Of a stretch of DNA of 64,000 bases, positions 9,827-19,821 are shown one piece after another. Below the pieces are notes generated by a model. That model made no database searches, had not been told where the DNA came from, and worked only from the letters and a program-made list of their open reading frames with translations. Origin of the DNA: Sclerotiophoma versabilis (lineage: Eukaryota; Ascomycota; Dothideomycetes; Pleosporales; Didymellaceae); NCBI GenBank assembly GCA_012274445.1, contig JAAROD010000090.1, positions 1,054,001 through 1,118,000 on the forward strand, read 5' to 3'. Every line of letters begins with the position of its first letter. The stretch's first letter is position 1. The position numbers and the translations under genes were made by a program.

Positions 9827-11283
9827 GGCGTGGAATGATGGCAGGTAAGCGAATGATCAAGGCGTACTTTGTCATGGGTAGGGCCAAAACATGATGCAGT
9901 TATTGGTCGTCGATAAGCTGTGTGGGTGTTGAGGCATGGGAGGGATTGTCGAACATGGCGTCACAGCCCGATTGGTAAGGCGGCGCAGGAACCAATCATC
10001 GACCGCCTGACGGCAAGGCTTAATCACCACAGCAAACCACAGGCCCACCTAAGCTTGGAACAATTGCAGAGACCAGTGCAGAATGTACACCAAGGCTGTG
10101 ATGAGTGGCACACCGCTCGCCCATAGTTGAGGCCTGAGACTTAAAATTAGGCTTGCAGCGTGCGCGTTCATCGTAACAATGCAAGCAATTTCTCAAAACA
10201 TTCCCTTCGGAAACGCTTTGAATGAATACTGTGATATCGAATATGCTCTACCCTGAAGACCTGCCATGGTACATCGCCGAACACGCGATATACAGCTTCT
10301 ACCTTTCCAAACATCGTTGCTGAGAGACACAGTAGGTTCGCCCTTTCTATGATCACACGGTTCAACTAGGCAAACAAGTACCTGCATATCCTTCATAGCG
10401 GTTTGGGAATTGGGGATTAGGATGTTGTTTAATTAGTATCGGATAGCGGAGGCCGCTGCGGAGCGTGCAAGGCGGTGATGAGTGGTACAGAGTTCAACTG
10501 TAATCAAGCTCGAAGCTTTTTGAAACACACCATACCTGCTTGTACGGAGATCCCAATGACATAAATCGCTATCGTCGGATGCAAGATATCCCTTTCCAGT
10601 CACTTGATGACGGCCTATTCCGCAAAGAACGGGAACGTATAGTGTGGTCTGGTGTGGTTTTGGTATTCGTATGAAGTTTATAGAGCGGCGATAGTGGGAA
10701 ATTTACGGAGTTTGGCCGCCTGGCATTCCAATTCCGAACTCCACCAGGCAGGTATCCTCACGATCTCTGGCGTAGCAATCAAGCAGACGTAACCAGAGCA
10801 TTTTGCAGCTCAACAAGATACTCACAAAACCATTCAAGCGATCGCCAATGCAGCTGTCTTTACTGGGAATGTTGCAATGACTAACCAATGTGGCGGTGTT
10901 GCGCGCACTGCCGTTTCAGGCTGCCTCATTTGGGCAGTGCAAGGCACCCATCTATTGACATCGCAATCGCACATCTATCTGCTCGCATCGCATACATCTC
11001 TCCTATCTCTATGACACTCTCCTATTCACCTACAAATTATCAGACAGCTGTATACGTACCACTCTTTTCTGTTGTTATCTAGCGTTCCACCTCGGACTCC
11101 GCGTACTGCCGCATCCTGTCATTCGGACATTGAGGCCGTAAATCATCGACCGGACATTGCATACGACCTGCACATAGTATTGAAAGCCGCGTACTTGGCT
11201 CCACACATCCGGAGCGTAGCATAGTACTGTGTACTGGGCCGGACCTGCAGGTGTTGTCCGAAAAAGGACTCCAGCTTGCCACT
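9827..11283. other. Intergenic, no supported gene
   Basis: About 1.45 kb between divergent genes. Small frames at 9920, 10168 and 10703 have no family resemblance, signal peptide or convincing splicing. Nothing else recognised. Confidence 0.5.
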
Positions 11284-12306
11284 ATGGACAAAACTGTACA
11301 CAACGAACAGCTATGGGACACGAGCGACGTGACAATGATAATAAGTGCAGAGCTGGTCGAATTGTTATCTGGAATTGTCTTCAACATCATTACTTCAACC
11401 GTTGTTTTACTTGTAGACATCCTTTACCGGCTACTCTATCGAGCGTTCAAACGATTACGAAAGATGCAGACCGACAACGCCAGAACATTTCCTTTCGAGG
11501 CCCTGCCTCAAGAGTTGCGTGATATGGTCTACAAAAATCTACTAGAAGATGTCTCTTATCCCTCACCTACTCCGAGGCAGCCTGCATCGTCGCTGAATGG
11601 AATGTTCGTGGGCCTTTGGGGACCTGCCACATGTTCAAGAAACACCACACAAGCACCGAAGCCCAGCAATTGGATATTCCTCGCAAACAAACAAATCTAT
11701 GCTGAGTACATGGACATGCTCTGCAAGCAAGGCACCTTCAACCTTACAGTCTCCCCCGAAAATTACCAACCCTCGGCCAAGGATGATAGGATCTGGAACA
11801 TTACCTCATCGACACTCAAGAAAATCCGCAAAGCCTCCCTTCAAATCATCACCACAAGCGTAATGCTCGGCTGTACTGACCCGCGTAACATGGCATCCTC
11901 GTCCTGGGACCTCGCGGCACGGATCCGGTCGGAGCTCAGCCTGCTCGAGTCTTGTACACACCTCACACTCGACGCAAAGGCTATTGGCGACCCACTCTGG
12001 AACCCGCTTTGGATATGGTACCATTCAAGCCAGTCATTTAGAGAAATCGGAACCTCAATTCCCTACCACACTACAGGGCCAAAGCTTAATAAGATCTCTT
12101 TCAGTTTGGATACATGGAGCCCTGGCGAGAACTATCTGGAAAGGGATGAGGAGAACAAGGATGCTTGGACGTGGTATTGCATGAAAGGGCACAACGTTGG
12201 GCTTGATGGCGGATCAGAACAGACTGTCAGAGAATTCTGCGGTATGTTGTACCGCGAGTGCAGAACTTGCCGTCCAGCGGAAGAAGGCGAAGAAGAGGAA
12301 GAATGA
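11284..12306 (+). CDS. F-box-like fungal protein with N-terminal membrane segment
   Basis: Single exon, 340 residues. The frame is open upstream, but the first ATG is 11284. Residues about 15-55 are strongly hydrophobic (Ile, Val, Leu runs ending Arg-Leu-Leu-Tyr-Arg), so a membrane helix is likely. After it comes Phe-Pro-Phe-Glu-Ala-Leu-Pro-Gln-Glu-Leu-Arg-Asp-Met-Val-Tyr-Lys, the usual opening of fungal F-box-like proteins. The rest matches the general form of this large, poorly characterised group (Lys-Gln-Ile-Tyr-Ala-Glu, then helices and an acidic tail of eight Glu). The membrane helix before the F-box-like part is unusual. Confidence 0.75.
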   Translation: MDKTVHNEQLWDTSDVTMIISAELVELLSGIVFNIITSTVVLLVDILYRLLYRAFKRLRKMQTDNARTFPFEALPQELRDMVYKNLLEDVSYPSPTPRQPASSLNGMFVGLWGPATCSRNTTQAPKPSNWIFLANKQIYAEYMDMLCKQGTFNLTVSPENYQPSAKDDRIWNITSSTLKKIRKASLQIITTSVMLGCTDPRNMASSSWDLAARIRSELSLLESCTHLTLDAKAIGDPLWNPLWIWYHSSQSFREIGTSIPYHTTGPKLNKISFSLDTWSPGENYLERDEENKDAWTWYCMKGHNVGLDGGSEQTVREFCGMLYRECRTCRPAEEGEEEEE

Positions 12307-12522
12307 CTGTCAGGAGCAGCAGAATGCATCGACCCACTACTCAGGCGGGTTGAAATGCTGCAATATGTTGGCGTGTAGGATGCTGCAAGCCAGATCCACG
12401 TCTGGAATCTCCAGCGCTTACGTTTCGTTTCTAAAGTGTTTTCTACATTTCCTTCCATAGCACCTAATAACCCTCATTGCAAGCTTCCAATTGACGTCAC
12501 TATTTTTGGCTGCACATCACCT

Positions 12523-13108
12523 TTACTTCCCACCTCCATTCATCTCCCCCAACATCTCTTTCGCTGGCATCGTCGCAAACCGACTCATAACCTCCAAATT
12601 CTTCTCTTTGCTCATCTTCTCATCACTCTTACTCACTTCAGCCAGTATCTTGAAATAATCAATGTAAAACGCCGGCGTAAATGTGTTGAAGAACTTGGCC
12701 TCCTGATCTGTCGGGTTCGAGAAGGTGTGTGGTGCTCGAATAGGGACTGTTACGTAGTCGCCGACATGTGCGTCGTGGTAGGCGCCGTCGGACGCATGGA
12801 AGCGCACCATGCCCTGTGTCACAAGGAAGGTTTCATCGTGCATCTCGTGCCAGTGCGCGGGTGGGCCGGCAGTGTTGGGCGGGAGAGTGAATTCGGCGCT
12901 GCCGATGCGGTTGTCTGGGTTGGAATGTCAGGTTCCGGTACTGATGGTGAGTGGGAAAGCGGATGTTACCTGTTCTTGAGCCGTCTTCCATGATTCGACA
13001 TGTGATATGTCCCAGCTTTAGGATCTCGCCTTCTTTTGCGGGAACGAAGTTGATGGGCCTGCGTGGCATTTTCATATTGGCGAGGGCCTGGCGTGCTTCG
13101 TCGTCCAT
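12523..13108 (-). CDS. Cupin-fold protein (Cupin_2 type)
   Basis: Exons 13108-12970 and 12914-12523 join in phase 1 across a 55-bp intron (GTAACA..CCCAG), giving 176 residues. The first cupin motif reads Pro-Pro-Ala-His-Trp-His-Glu-Met-His-Asp-Glu with the His-X-His..Glu metal ligands. The second reads Gly-Asp-Tyr-Val-Thr-Val-Pro..Pro-His-Thr-Phe-Ser-Asn with the last histidine. A metal-binding small-molecule enzyme or sensor is likely, substrate unknown. An in-frame ATG exists at 13231, but it sits directly beside a TATATAAG box on the same strand, so transcription probably starts below it. The ATG at 13108 is therefore preferred. A CACACAG acceptor near 13170 leaves room for an upstream exon. 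Confidence 0.8.
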
Positions 13109-13724
13109 GACAGGAATTGTGCTTGTCGATCCGTTTGGTAGTCTAGAGGAATAGGACGAAGCTGTGTGTATGAGGAAAGAGAAATGAGCTCGATATAATG
13201 CTGAGGCTGACGGCTGTAGGCTTATATACATGGGCTAGATTGGAGCTACATGATGCGGAGAGCCGGTCGTGTTACCAGACTTCTGAATGTAGGTAGCTCG
13301 AGGCGCGACGGTTCCATTGTATTTACGTTTCTGTATAAGAAGGCGATGGTGAATCGTAGATACATGGGTATCATAGCAGCAATTTGAGTTGATTCAAATA
13401 TAGTACAACATTCAGAACAAAACTGATGCCTTCATGAGGGTAATGCCCCACATGAAGGGGACTAGGCGGCTAGTGCGGGGGAAATACCACGCTAGCGGAC
13501 ACCCGAAATCCCAGTTCGCTCTGAGCCGCTGGAGCTCTGACATGTTTACAGCAGCACGCCCTGCTGCCTGTCGTTGAAACAAACCCGATCTGATAAATGC
13601 GCTGAAAGCCTGTAAATTTTTGCAAAACTCACCTTCTCCATTACGACTGATCCTTTGTCCAGCGCTGACACAACAGAGCACGCGTAGCACCTGATAACAT
13701 AATACCTCCACGACTTCAAACAGT
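13109..13724. other. Divergent promoter region of the cupin and UCH genes
   Basis: Contains the TATA-like box of the cupin gene (13221-13228, minus strand). A minus-strand open frame at 13412-13744 overlaps the UCH start and has no recognisable content. Confidence 0.55.
13221..13228 (-). promoter_or_regulatory. TATA-like box upstream of the cupin gene
   Basis: Reads TATATAAG on the minus strand, 113 bases before the chosen start at 13108. It immediately follows the alternative ATG at 13231, which argues against that ATG being used. Confidence 0.45.
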
Positions 13725-14456
13725 ATGGCGAAAAAGTTGTTCACCGTCCTCGAGAATAACCCCGAGGTGATGAATCATCTTGCCAAAGCTCTTGGCTTAG
13801 ATGGCAGTCTCTCATTCTACGATGTCTATTCGCTCACAGACCCTGACCTGCTCGCCTTGATACCACGTCCAGTGTATGCGTTGCTTGTTATCATTCCTCT
13901 TACACCAACATGGCACGAATTCCGAACGACCGAAGACAAAGATAAGGGTGATTACGAGGGTAAAGGCGAAGATGAGCCGGTCATTTGGTTCAAGCAGACG
14001 ATTGGTAACGCTTGTGGTTCGATTGGCCTTGTGCACAGCTTGCTGAACAGCGAGGCATCAAAGCACATCAGACCTGGATCTATGCTCGACCAAATTCGAG
14101 AGAAAGCTTTGCTGAAGTCGATGGTAGAGCGAGCGAAGGTACTGGAGGATTCAAATGCATTTGAGAAAGCTCACGCAGAAGCTGCGCAGCTTGGAGACAC
14201 GGCAGCCCCTATACCAACATCAGATGAGCATACTGGTCAACATTTTGTGGCTTTTGTAAGGGCTAAGGATGGGCACCTTTGGGAGCTTGAGGGCGCTCGG
14301 AAAGGGCCGCTCGATCGAGGCGCGCTGAAGGATGATGAGGATGTGCTCAGTCCTGCCGCCCTAGACAGGGGTCTGGGAAGGCTGATGAAGATTGAGGCCG
14401 AGAAGGGCGGGGATCTGAGATTCTCTGCCATTGCACTGGCCCCAAGGCTGGATTGA
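13725..14456 (+). CDS. Ubiquitin C-terminal hydrolase (peptidase C12, UCH-L3/Yuh1 type)
   Basis: Single exon, 243 residues, a normal length for the family. The enzyme removes small adducts or ubiquitin-like peptides from the ubiquitin C-terminus in cytosol or nucleus. Family landmarks are in order: oxyanion glutamine and catalytic cysteine in Lys-Gln-Thr-Ile-Gly-Asn-Ala-Cys-Gly near residue 95, and catalytic histidine in Gly-Gln-His-Phe-Val-Ala-Phe near residue 170. The third catalytic position, usually Asp in a Leu-Asp-Gly motif, reads Leu-Glu-Gly. Glu might substitute, and I cannot say how common this is in fungi. Downstream lies a decayed partial copy of the same gene (14666-14935). Confidence 0.93.
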   Translation: MAKKLFTVLENNPEVMNHLAKALGLDGSLSFYDVYSLTDPDLLALIPRPVYALLVIIPLTPTWHEFRTTEDKDKGDYEGKGEDEPVIWFKQTIGNACGSIGLVHSLLNSEASKHIRPGSMLDQIREKALLKSMVERAKVLEDSNAFEKAHAEAAQLGDTAAPIPTSDEHTGQHFVAFVRAKDGHLWELEGARKGPLDRGALKDDEDVLSPAALDRGLGRLMKIEAEKGGDLRFSAIALAPRLD

Positions 14457-14665
14457 GCGTCTCCTTGGCTTGACACTGAAGGGAAATTCGTCTGAATGAC
14501 CAGGACTCCCGACCTTCAGGAGCAATTCTGCGTGTGCCACTTGACTTTCTTGGTAAACTAATGACCTCTGGGCCAAGAGAGGGGTGTATCACTTTCGAAC
14601 GACAGTTCATTGTATCTTCCAAAAGATGGTTGTGAACACCGGCCCCAACGTTTGTTGCAGCACCT

Positions 14666-14935
14666 TTGTATCATATTAAGAGAACGCAAGAGAAGGCGCA
14701 AGTTGCTTCAATGCTGTGCCCCAACGAGAATATAAGCCGGCGTTTTGTGGCTTTTATCGAGGCCAATGAAGAGCATATTTGGCAGCTTCAGTCGGGGTCC
14801 GCCTGTCACGGTTGCCTTAATTGCCTTCAGGATGACGAATACGTTTTCAGCCGCTGCCTCGTCGAACGGCTCGACGACGGGCTGAGCACGACAGGATCCT
14901 AGCTCTCAGCATTGCATTGTCGCAAAACCAACAAC
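14666..14935 (+). pseudogene. Decayed tandem copy of the UCH 3' part
   Basis: The frame at 14666-14902 reads like the last third of the UCH just upstream. Arg-Phe-Val-Ala-Phe-Ile-Glu-Ala-Asn-Glu-Glu-His-Ile-Trp-Gln-Leu matches Gln-His-Phe-Val-Ala-Phe-Val-Arg-Ala-Lys-Asp-Gly-His-Leu-Trp-Glu-Leu. Next, Leu-Gln-Asp-Asp-Glu-Tyr-Val-Phe-Ser matches Leu-Lys-Asp-Asp-Glu-Asp-Val-Leu-Ser. Bases just upstream (14680-14730) and downstream (CTCAGCATTGCATTG) also align with the gene. The catalytic histidine is replaced by Arg, and the part with the catalytic cysteine is missing, so no active enzyme can be made. It looks like an old partial tandem duplication. Confidence 0.75.
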
Positions 14936-15223
14936 GACGGAGAGTACCGATCATCGAGACATTTGTCTTTCTATAACAAAAGTCGATGGCCTGTTCAGAG
15001 CGCATGCCAAAGCCAACGGATCTACAGTATATTCCCTCAGCCTTCTGTTGCGGCTATCCTTGAGCGGGCGCCATCCGTGCACTGCCACCGACTGAGTCCT
15101 TCTTCCTAATCTTGCTTTCGATATAAGGCCACCAACTATCCACTTTGTATCTATCGCCTTGCAGTGTTCGAAAATCCAGCGATCGTGAGTAAAAAAAAAG
15201 AAAACTATGTGACAGACATAGCC

Positions 15224-16666
15224 ATGACCGAAAAGATTCCGTTGTCCGATGCGCCTGCGGACCGGCTTGCAACATACTTCGATGACTCGCAGCCTCGAGA
15301 GTTTTTTGATGATACCGGTATCGAAGAAGTAACCCGGCTTCTTGAACGACTTGAACACTCTGCGCAAAAATTCCCTCGAACACACATCGTGCTTCGATCC
15401 ATAAAGCGACTAGAAGTACTGCAACGACTCTTAGACGAAGGATTCAGTGACGGATGGTTTCCAGTAGAGTTGTGTAACTTGCCTGAATTTCTCGACGCCA
15501 GGACTAAGCAGAGGATTGTACAGGTTCAAGATGTTGTTTTGACCAAATCCACACAATTCGAGAATGGCCGGCATTATCACTTTGGTCCTGACGACCCCTT
15601 GCCCTTCGACATCATATCGCGAATTGGAAGCGGATCTTACGGCCTCGTTCACAAGATCGAGAGCAAAGTCACCTTCAAGCATTATGCTCTGAAAACAATA
15701 CGGCGTCGAGCAGCGTATGGAAACTCGACACGACAGGATACCCAAGGTATACTGAGCGAAATGCGGATTATGAAGAATTTGGAGCATAGGCACGTTATCC
15801 GCTATGTTGCAAGCTACACCGACAAACGAAATTTCGGCATTGTCATGGACCCCATCGCTGACCAAGGTCTTGGCTCATATCTACTAGAGGCGTCCGCAGC
15901 TCTAGAGAAGCGTCCGACTCTTCAAACGTTCTTTGGCTGTCTTGCGAACGCGCTTGCGTATCTCCACAGGAATGGGATCAGGCACCGGGATCTGAAGCCG
16001 CAGAATATCTTAGTGTCGAAGTCCAACGTGTTACTCACGGATTTCGGACTTGCCCGTGATTCGTTAGACACAAGCTCCGGTCCGGCACCAGGCTCCGCTC
16101 GATATTGCGCACCAGAAGTTGTTCGAATGGAGAAACGGAACGCGTCGGCAGACGTTTGGTCACTTGGCTGCGTCTTTCTGGAAACGGTGGCTACACTCAA
16201 AGGCCATGACGTGAATTGGCTTAGGGACTTTTACTCTGGTATCGACACGAGAGCGACTCACTATTACGCAAATCAAACTGCGACTACACAGCTACTGCGA
16301 GATTGGACGACAAAATGTGTGGAAAGTGAAGAAGCACCTGTTGATTGGATTCGGGATATGGTCCAGGTGCACCGCGACGCCAGACCATCTGCTGTACAAG
16401 TAGCCACACGCATTACAGCTTCCACCACTCATTGTTGCGACACGTGTTATGACTCGGACACCGATTCTATTGGAAGCTCGGTGGCGGACCTTCAAGACGA
16501 AGTCGCACATGGCGGAGAACTTGTCATTCGAAACTCTGAACGCAACACGGCATCTTTGGGCAAATCCCAAGTTCTTCCAAAGGTGGTTGACAAGCAGTTG
16601 ACATCCGATGTCGCTTCAAGTAAAAGTAATATTCTGAGAAGACCGAAAGAGCTTTTTGCTGACTAG
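15224..16666 (+). CDS. Serine/threonine protein kinase
   Basis: Single exon, 480 residues from ATG 15224 (the open frame extends upstream without an earlier ATG). An N-terminal helical region of about 125 residues is not recognised. The kinase domain follows: glycine loop Gly-Ser-Gly-Ser-Tyr-Gly-Leu-Val, ATP lysine in Tyr-Ala-Leu-Lys-Thr, helix-C Glu in Leu-Ser-Glu-Met-Arg, catalytic His-Arg-Asp-Leu-Lys-Pro-Gln-Asn, magnesium-binding Asp-Phe-Gly, Ala-Pro-Glu, and Asp-Val-Trp-Ser-Leu-Gly. All catalytic residues are present, so activity is expected. The C-terminal 90 residues are Ser/Thr-rich. Fungi have many such lineage-specific kinases; substrate unknown. The next gene starts only about 240 bases downstream on the same strand. 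Confidence 0.88.
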   Translation: MTEKIPLSDAPADRLATYFDDSQPREFFDDTGIEEVTRLLERLEHSAQKFPRTHIVLRSIKRLEVLQRLLDEGFSDGWFPVELCNLPEFLDARTKQRIVQVQDVVLTKSTQFENGRHYHFGPDDPLPFDIISRIGSGSYGLVHKIESKVTFKHYALKTIRRRAAYGNSTRQDTQGILSEMRIMKNLEHRHVIRYVASYTDKRNFGIVMDPIADQGLGSYLLEASAALEKRPTLQTFFGCLANALAYLHRNGIRHRDLKPQNILVSKSNVLLTDFGLARDSLDTSSGPAPGSARYCAPEVVRMEKRNASADVWSLGCVFLETVATLKGHDVNWLRDFYSGIDTRATHYYANQTATTQLLRDWTTKCVESEEAPVDWIRDMVQVHRDARPSAVQVATRITASTTHCCDTCYDSDTDSIGSSVADLQDEVAHGGELVIRNSERNTASLGKSQVLPKVVDKQLTSDVASSKSNILRRPKELFAD

Positions 16667-16908
16667 CTGATAGGAGCAGAACTACATATTGTTCAGGTAT
16701 TTGGTGCTACCCTATTTATCTGCAACAGATATTCAGGAATTGAAACGTTCAATTTCAAGGTTTTCGATGGACTTAGAACCAAAGGAACAATACCCGCTAT
16801 AATTGCCCAATGTGGTAGCATCCTCTGCTGCTGTAAGATTTCCTAGCACAGGCCCCTAAATTGCTGCGCTGATAGCTCAGTTGCATCACATGAAATTTCC
16901 ACTGACAG

Positions 16909-18777
16909 TTTGTAGCCGAGCGTGACAGCTACGGCTTGTACCTGAATCTTGTAGAAGAAACCCACGCTTTGGCACCTACGGATCATGAACGTGTAAAACG
17001 CCTGAAAGATGACTTCGCAGCCTCTCCAGGCTTCATTGAGGATCAGGAATGGAGAGCGCATCCAAAGCGCCGCGTGTACGCGCTAAAAATCCTTCACGAC
17101 TATCTTAGTAGTTTGCCAGAGAGCTTGGTCGACCATTTCATCATGAGTTCAGTAACCAGTTTCAAAATTCCGGCGTTTGAAGTGGCTTATCATCGAATGT
17201 TTGATCCCAATCGACTGGTGATGATTTACTTGCTTTCCCTCTTCGGACAAATGGTCACCAAGGCAGGGAACAATACCAATGGCGACGCTTTGAATGGCGT
17301 TCTGGGACTTGGTCAGACGCTCCAAGCGATTGCAAACAAGTACTACAGCATCTTCTTCGACATCAGAAGCAAGGGAGGGCAGTCTCTTGGCGCGACACTT
17401 CTTGCCAACTTAATCTCGGACGCGACAGGGGCCAACACTATCCACCAATGGGAATGGAAAAGAGGAGGTGTATTCGGACTGGATTTGAAAGCTGTCTTGA
17501 GTTTTGCATGGGAAGACATCAGTAGCCACCCTTTTGATCTGGCTGGGGAACAGTACTTTGTCTTGGGCCGCGTCCCTATTGTTGTGGCTCGATGCTGCGA
17601 ACACATCCTCAAGGTTTCAGGTCAGTCACTTTGGCCCACAATGGATTTGCAAACTTGGACATACCTGCCCCAAATTTCCTGTACTCATCAGGCTTGGCTA
17701 AAACTGACTGCAGGCAAAGATTTTGACAACTGTCTCAAAGATCCACACAAGGTACAAAGGCAATACGTTTCTGGTATGAAATCTACCTTCAATGAAACAC
17801 CTGATTTTGGCAGGAATATTGTATGGGGTCAATGTGGTGCCAAGGAAGCTTTGCAAGTTCTTCTAGATTTTCTACATCATCTCCGAGACCCACTCGTTAA
17901 AAGAAGCCGTCTAGAGTTCGGTCTGGACAAAAGTACCTTATTTGGAATTGTACTTGGCGTCCCAATCGATAGTATGTACGATGTTTCAACCAGCAGCATG
18001 AATGGAAGGGATGGATACGAATCCGTTATAGACGGCTTTATGGCCGACTTAACAAAGCTGCCGGGAGAAAACAAAACCTTGTTGCTTTATTTACTCGCGT
18101 TCTGGGCCAGCTATGTCTATTTAGCTTCTTCTCAACATCCAACCATACCAGTAGCAGATTGCATACATCGACTAGGCACCATTTTTGGCCCAGTGCTGTC
18201 GTTTGGATACCAAGGAAACTTCGAGACAACAAAGCTTATCATTGGGATGATTGTTACACACGCAACATACATTCTAGATGTGGCAAGTGGAGGGAAGAAA
18301 AAGACTGAAAGACTGAGAATTGAGTACGAAAAGGCTGCGAAAAGAGCTGTACGGAAGAAGATACGAGAAGAAAAGGAAGAAGCTGAACGCCACAAGAGAC
18401 ACAAGGCAAGAATATTGGCAGCAGAGGAGCAGAAACGACAAGAAACGGAATGGAAACGAAAGGCTGGATGGCGGAAACGGCTTGGAAGGAATGTGGATAA
18501 TCTATTGAGAGCATACAGTCGTGTCCAAGATGACTCTACAAACCCTACACGATCAAGTCGCCAAACACAGAACACCACTTTTCCGCGAGAACGCCGTCCA
18601 CGCCCCCGCAGTCGTCCTTCCGCTTCCACTCACAAAACTCACGCTTCGGAAAACGTTGAAATGAGAGTTGCTTGTCCTTCTCATCATGCTCGTCGTGCTT
18701 CCGTCCATACGCCGGCATCTACGTCGAGTTATGACGAGATGATTCGAACATTAGACGAAACTAATCTTGTCAGATGA
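16909..18777 (+). CDS. Uncharacterised protein with coiled-coil, basic C-terminus (5' end unresolved)
   Basis: Open from an acceptor-like CTGACAG ending at 16908 to TGA at 18777, about 620 codons. The first in-frame ATG is at 17143, but the 70 or so codons before it look coding, so a first exon upstream is probably missing from this model; I could not find one. The N-terminal two thirds are globular and mostly helical with no family I know. Near residues 470-530 a Lys/Glu/Arg-rich stretch predicts a coiled coil, followed by a basic, Ser/Pro/Arg-rich tail. No membrane helix or signal peptide. It may be partly broken at its 5' end, or may once have been joined to the kinase upstream. Confidence 0.6.
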   Translation, partial: FVAERDSYGLYLNLVEETHALAPTDHERVKRLKDDFAASPGFIEDQEWRAHPKRRVYALKILHDYLSSLPESLVDHFIMSSVTSFKIPAFEVAYHRMFDPNRLVMIYLLSLFGQMVTKAGNNTNGDALNGVLGLGQTLQAIANKYYSIFFDIRSKGGQSLGATLLANLISDATGANTIHQWEWKRGGVFGLDLKAVLSFAWEDISSHPFDLAGEQYFVLGRVPIVVARCCEHILKVSGQSLWPTMDLQTWTYLPQISCTHQAWLKLTAGKDFDNCLKDPHKVQRQYVSGMKSTFNETPDFGRNIVWGQCGAKEALQVLLDFLHHLRDPLVKRSRLEFGLDKSTLFGIVLGVPIDSMYDVSTSSMNGRDGYESVIDGFMADLTKLPGENKTLLLYLLAFWASYVYLASSQHPTIPVADCIHRLGTIFGPVLSFGYQGNFETTKLIIGMIVTHATYILDVASGGKKKTERLRIEYEKAAKRAVRKKIREEKEEAERHKRHKARILAAEEQKRQETEWKRKAGWRKRLGRNVDNLLRAYSRVQDDSTNPTRSSRQTQNTTFPRERRPRPRSRPSASTHKTHASENVEMRVACPSHHARRASVHTPASTSSYDEMIRTLDETNLVR

Positions 18778-19821
18778 CCCTCCGGACCCGTCCATGGTAT
18801 GTTCGGTCAGCCATCTCTTCCCGGAGATCAAAGTATTGAAGTTGTACAGGCAATTCGAACCCAGCATCCACCGGCGCTCTCCCAAGTGTTGCAGCTTACT
18901 TCCACGTTTTTCTTATTCTCGGCTCTTTACTAGAGCGGCTCTATTTCTCTTGTTAGCGAGTTCTGCTGGTATGATCAGAACAGTCACACTCTCCAGACGT
19001 GAATTGTTCACGTCTTGGCTGTCGATGTTGGTAATGTATATCAATGGGAGTTGTGCTTCGCGGTTATAGTGCTGCGGAACAACATAGTATGTGATGAAAT
19101 GTATTTTGAAAGCCAACGGCAACAAACAGAACTTCATCCGTACTCTCAAAAACTTCGTTACTATAGGGTCACAAATGTTGTGAAGAAAGTTTAGGAGCGA
19201 TTGGCCAGTATTTTACATCCATAACTAGCCACGAGTTCTCTCAAGCTCTACGAAGCAGGCTGTGTCAGATAGACCAATTTTGGCGCGAAGATGCACTAGG
19301 CTCAGCCTCATCTAGTTGGTCAGCGAGATCGGTGAATGTTCACTGCCATCTGGAACACAAGCACCATGCCTTGGACCTCGAAAGACTCATACAATGCCCA
19401 AAAAATGGGTTCTGATACCGGTGATTTATTTACGCGCGCGCTAGCCGAAGATGAGATGCCTTCGAATTAGTTCTTGGAGATAGACTAATCGGGTGGGGAT
19501 GCAGATTGAATGATAGACGAAAACCTAACCCTTCCTCCAGTAGCCTCGAATCATCTTATCAGTGTGTGTGATGTCAAAAATCAGTATCCAGGGGTTGACG
19601 AGTACAAGGTTAAAAAAAAATGTATACATGTTGTACGATGCGCTAACGATATGTCTGCGCTCAAAGTCTAGGTAAAGGAAGTCAGCCAAAAATAGAACGG
19701 CCTCCAGTCAGACACTGAACGTCTGCTCCTCCTCCTATCCTACAACGCCAATCTGTACCCCCTGGAGTGTGTTGTATGCGACCTTGAAAGAAGTATGTTG
19801 CCAACTTCGAATACGCAATGC
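18778..19821. other. Intergenic, no supported gene
   Basis: Convergent region between the coiled-coil protein and Atg27. A frame at 18767-19069 overlaps the end of the upstream gene and may include an alternative last exon (GTACAG acceptor near 18850), which I could not confirm. Confidence 0.45.

Noticed and set aside
2425..13108. Secondary-metabolite cluster around the adenylation enzyme
   Set aside because: Neighbours (vWA, BTB, F-box, cupin) include no carrier protein, P450, methyltransferase or transporter.
13109..13231. Upstream ATG at 13231 as the cupin start
   Set aside because: It lies directly beside a TATATAAG box on the same strand, so it is probably not transcribed.
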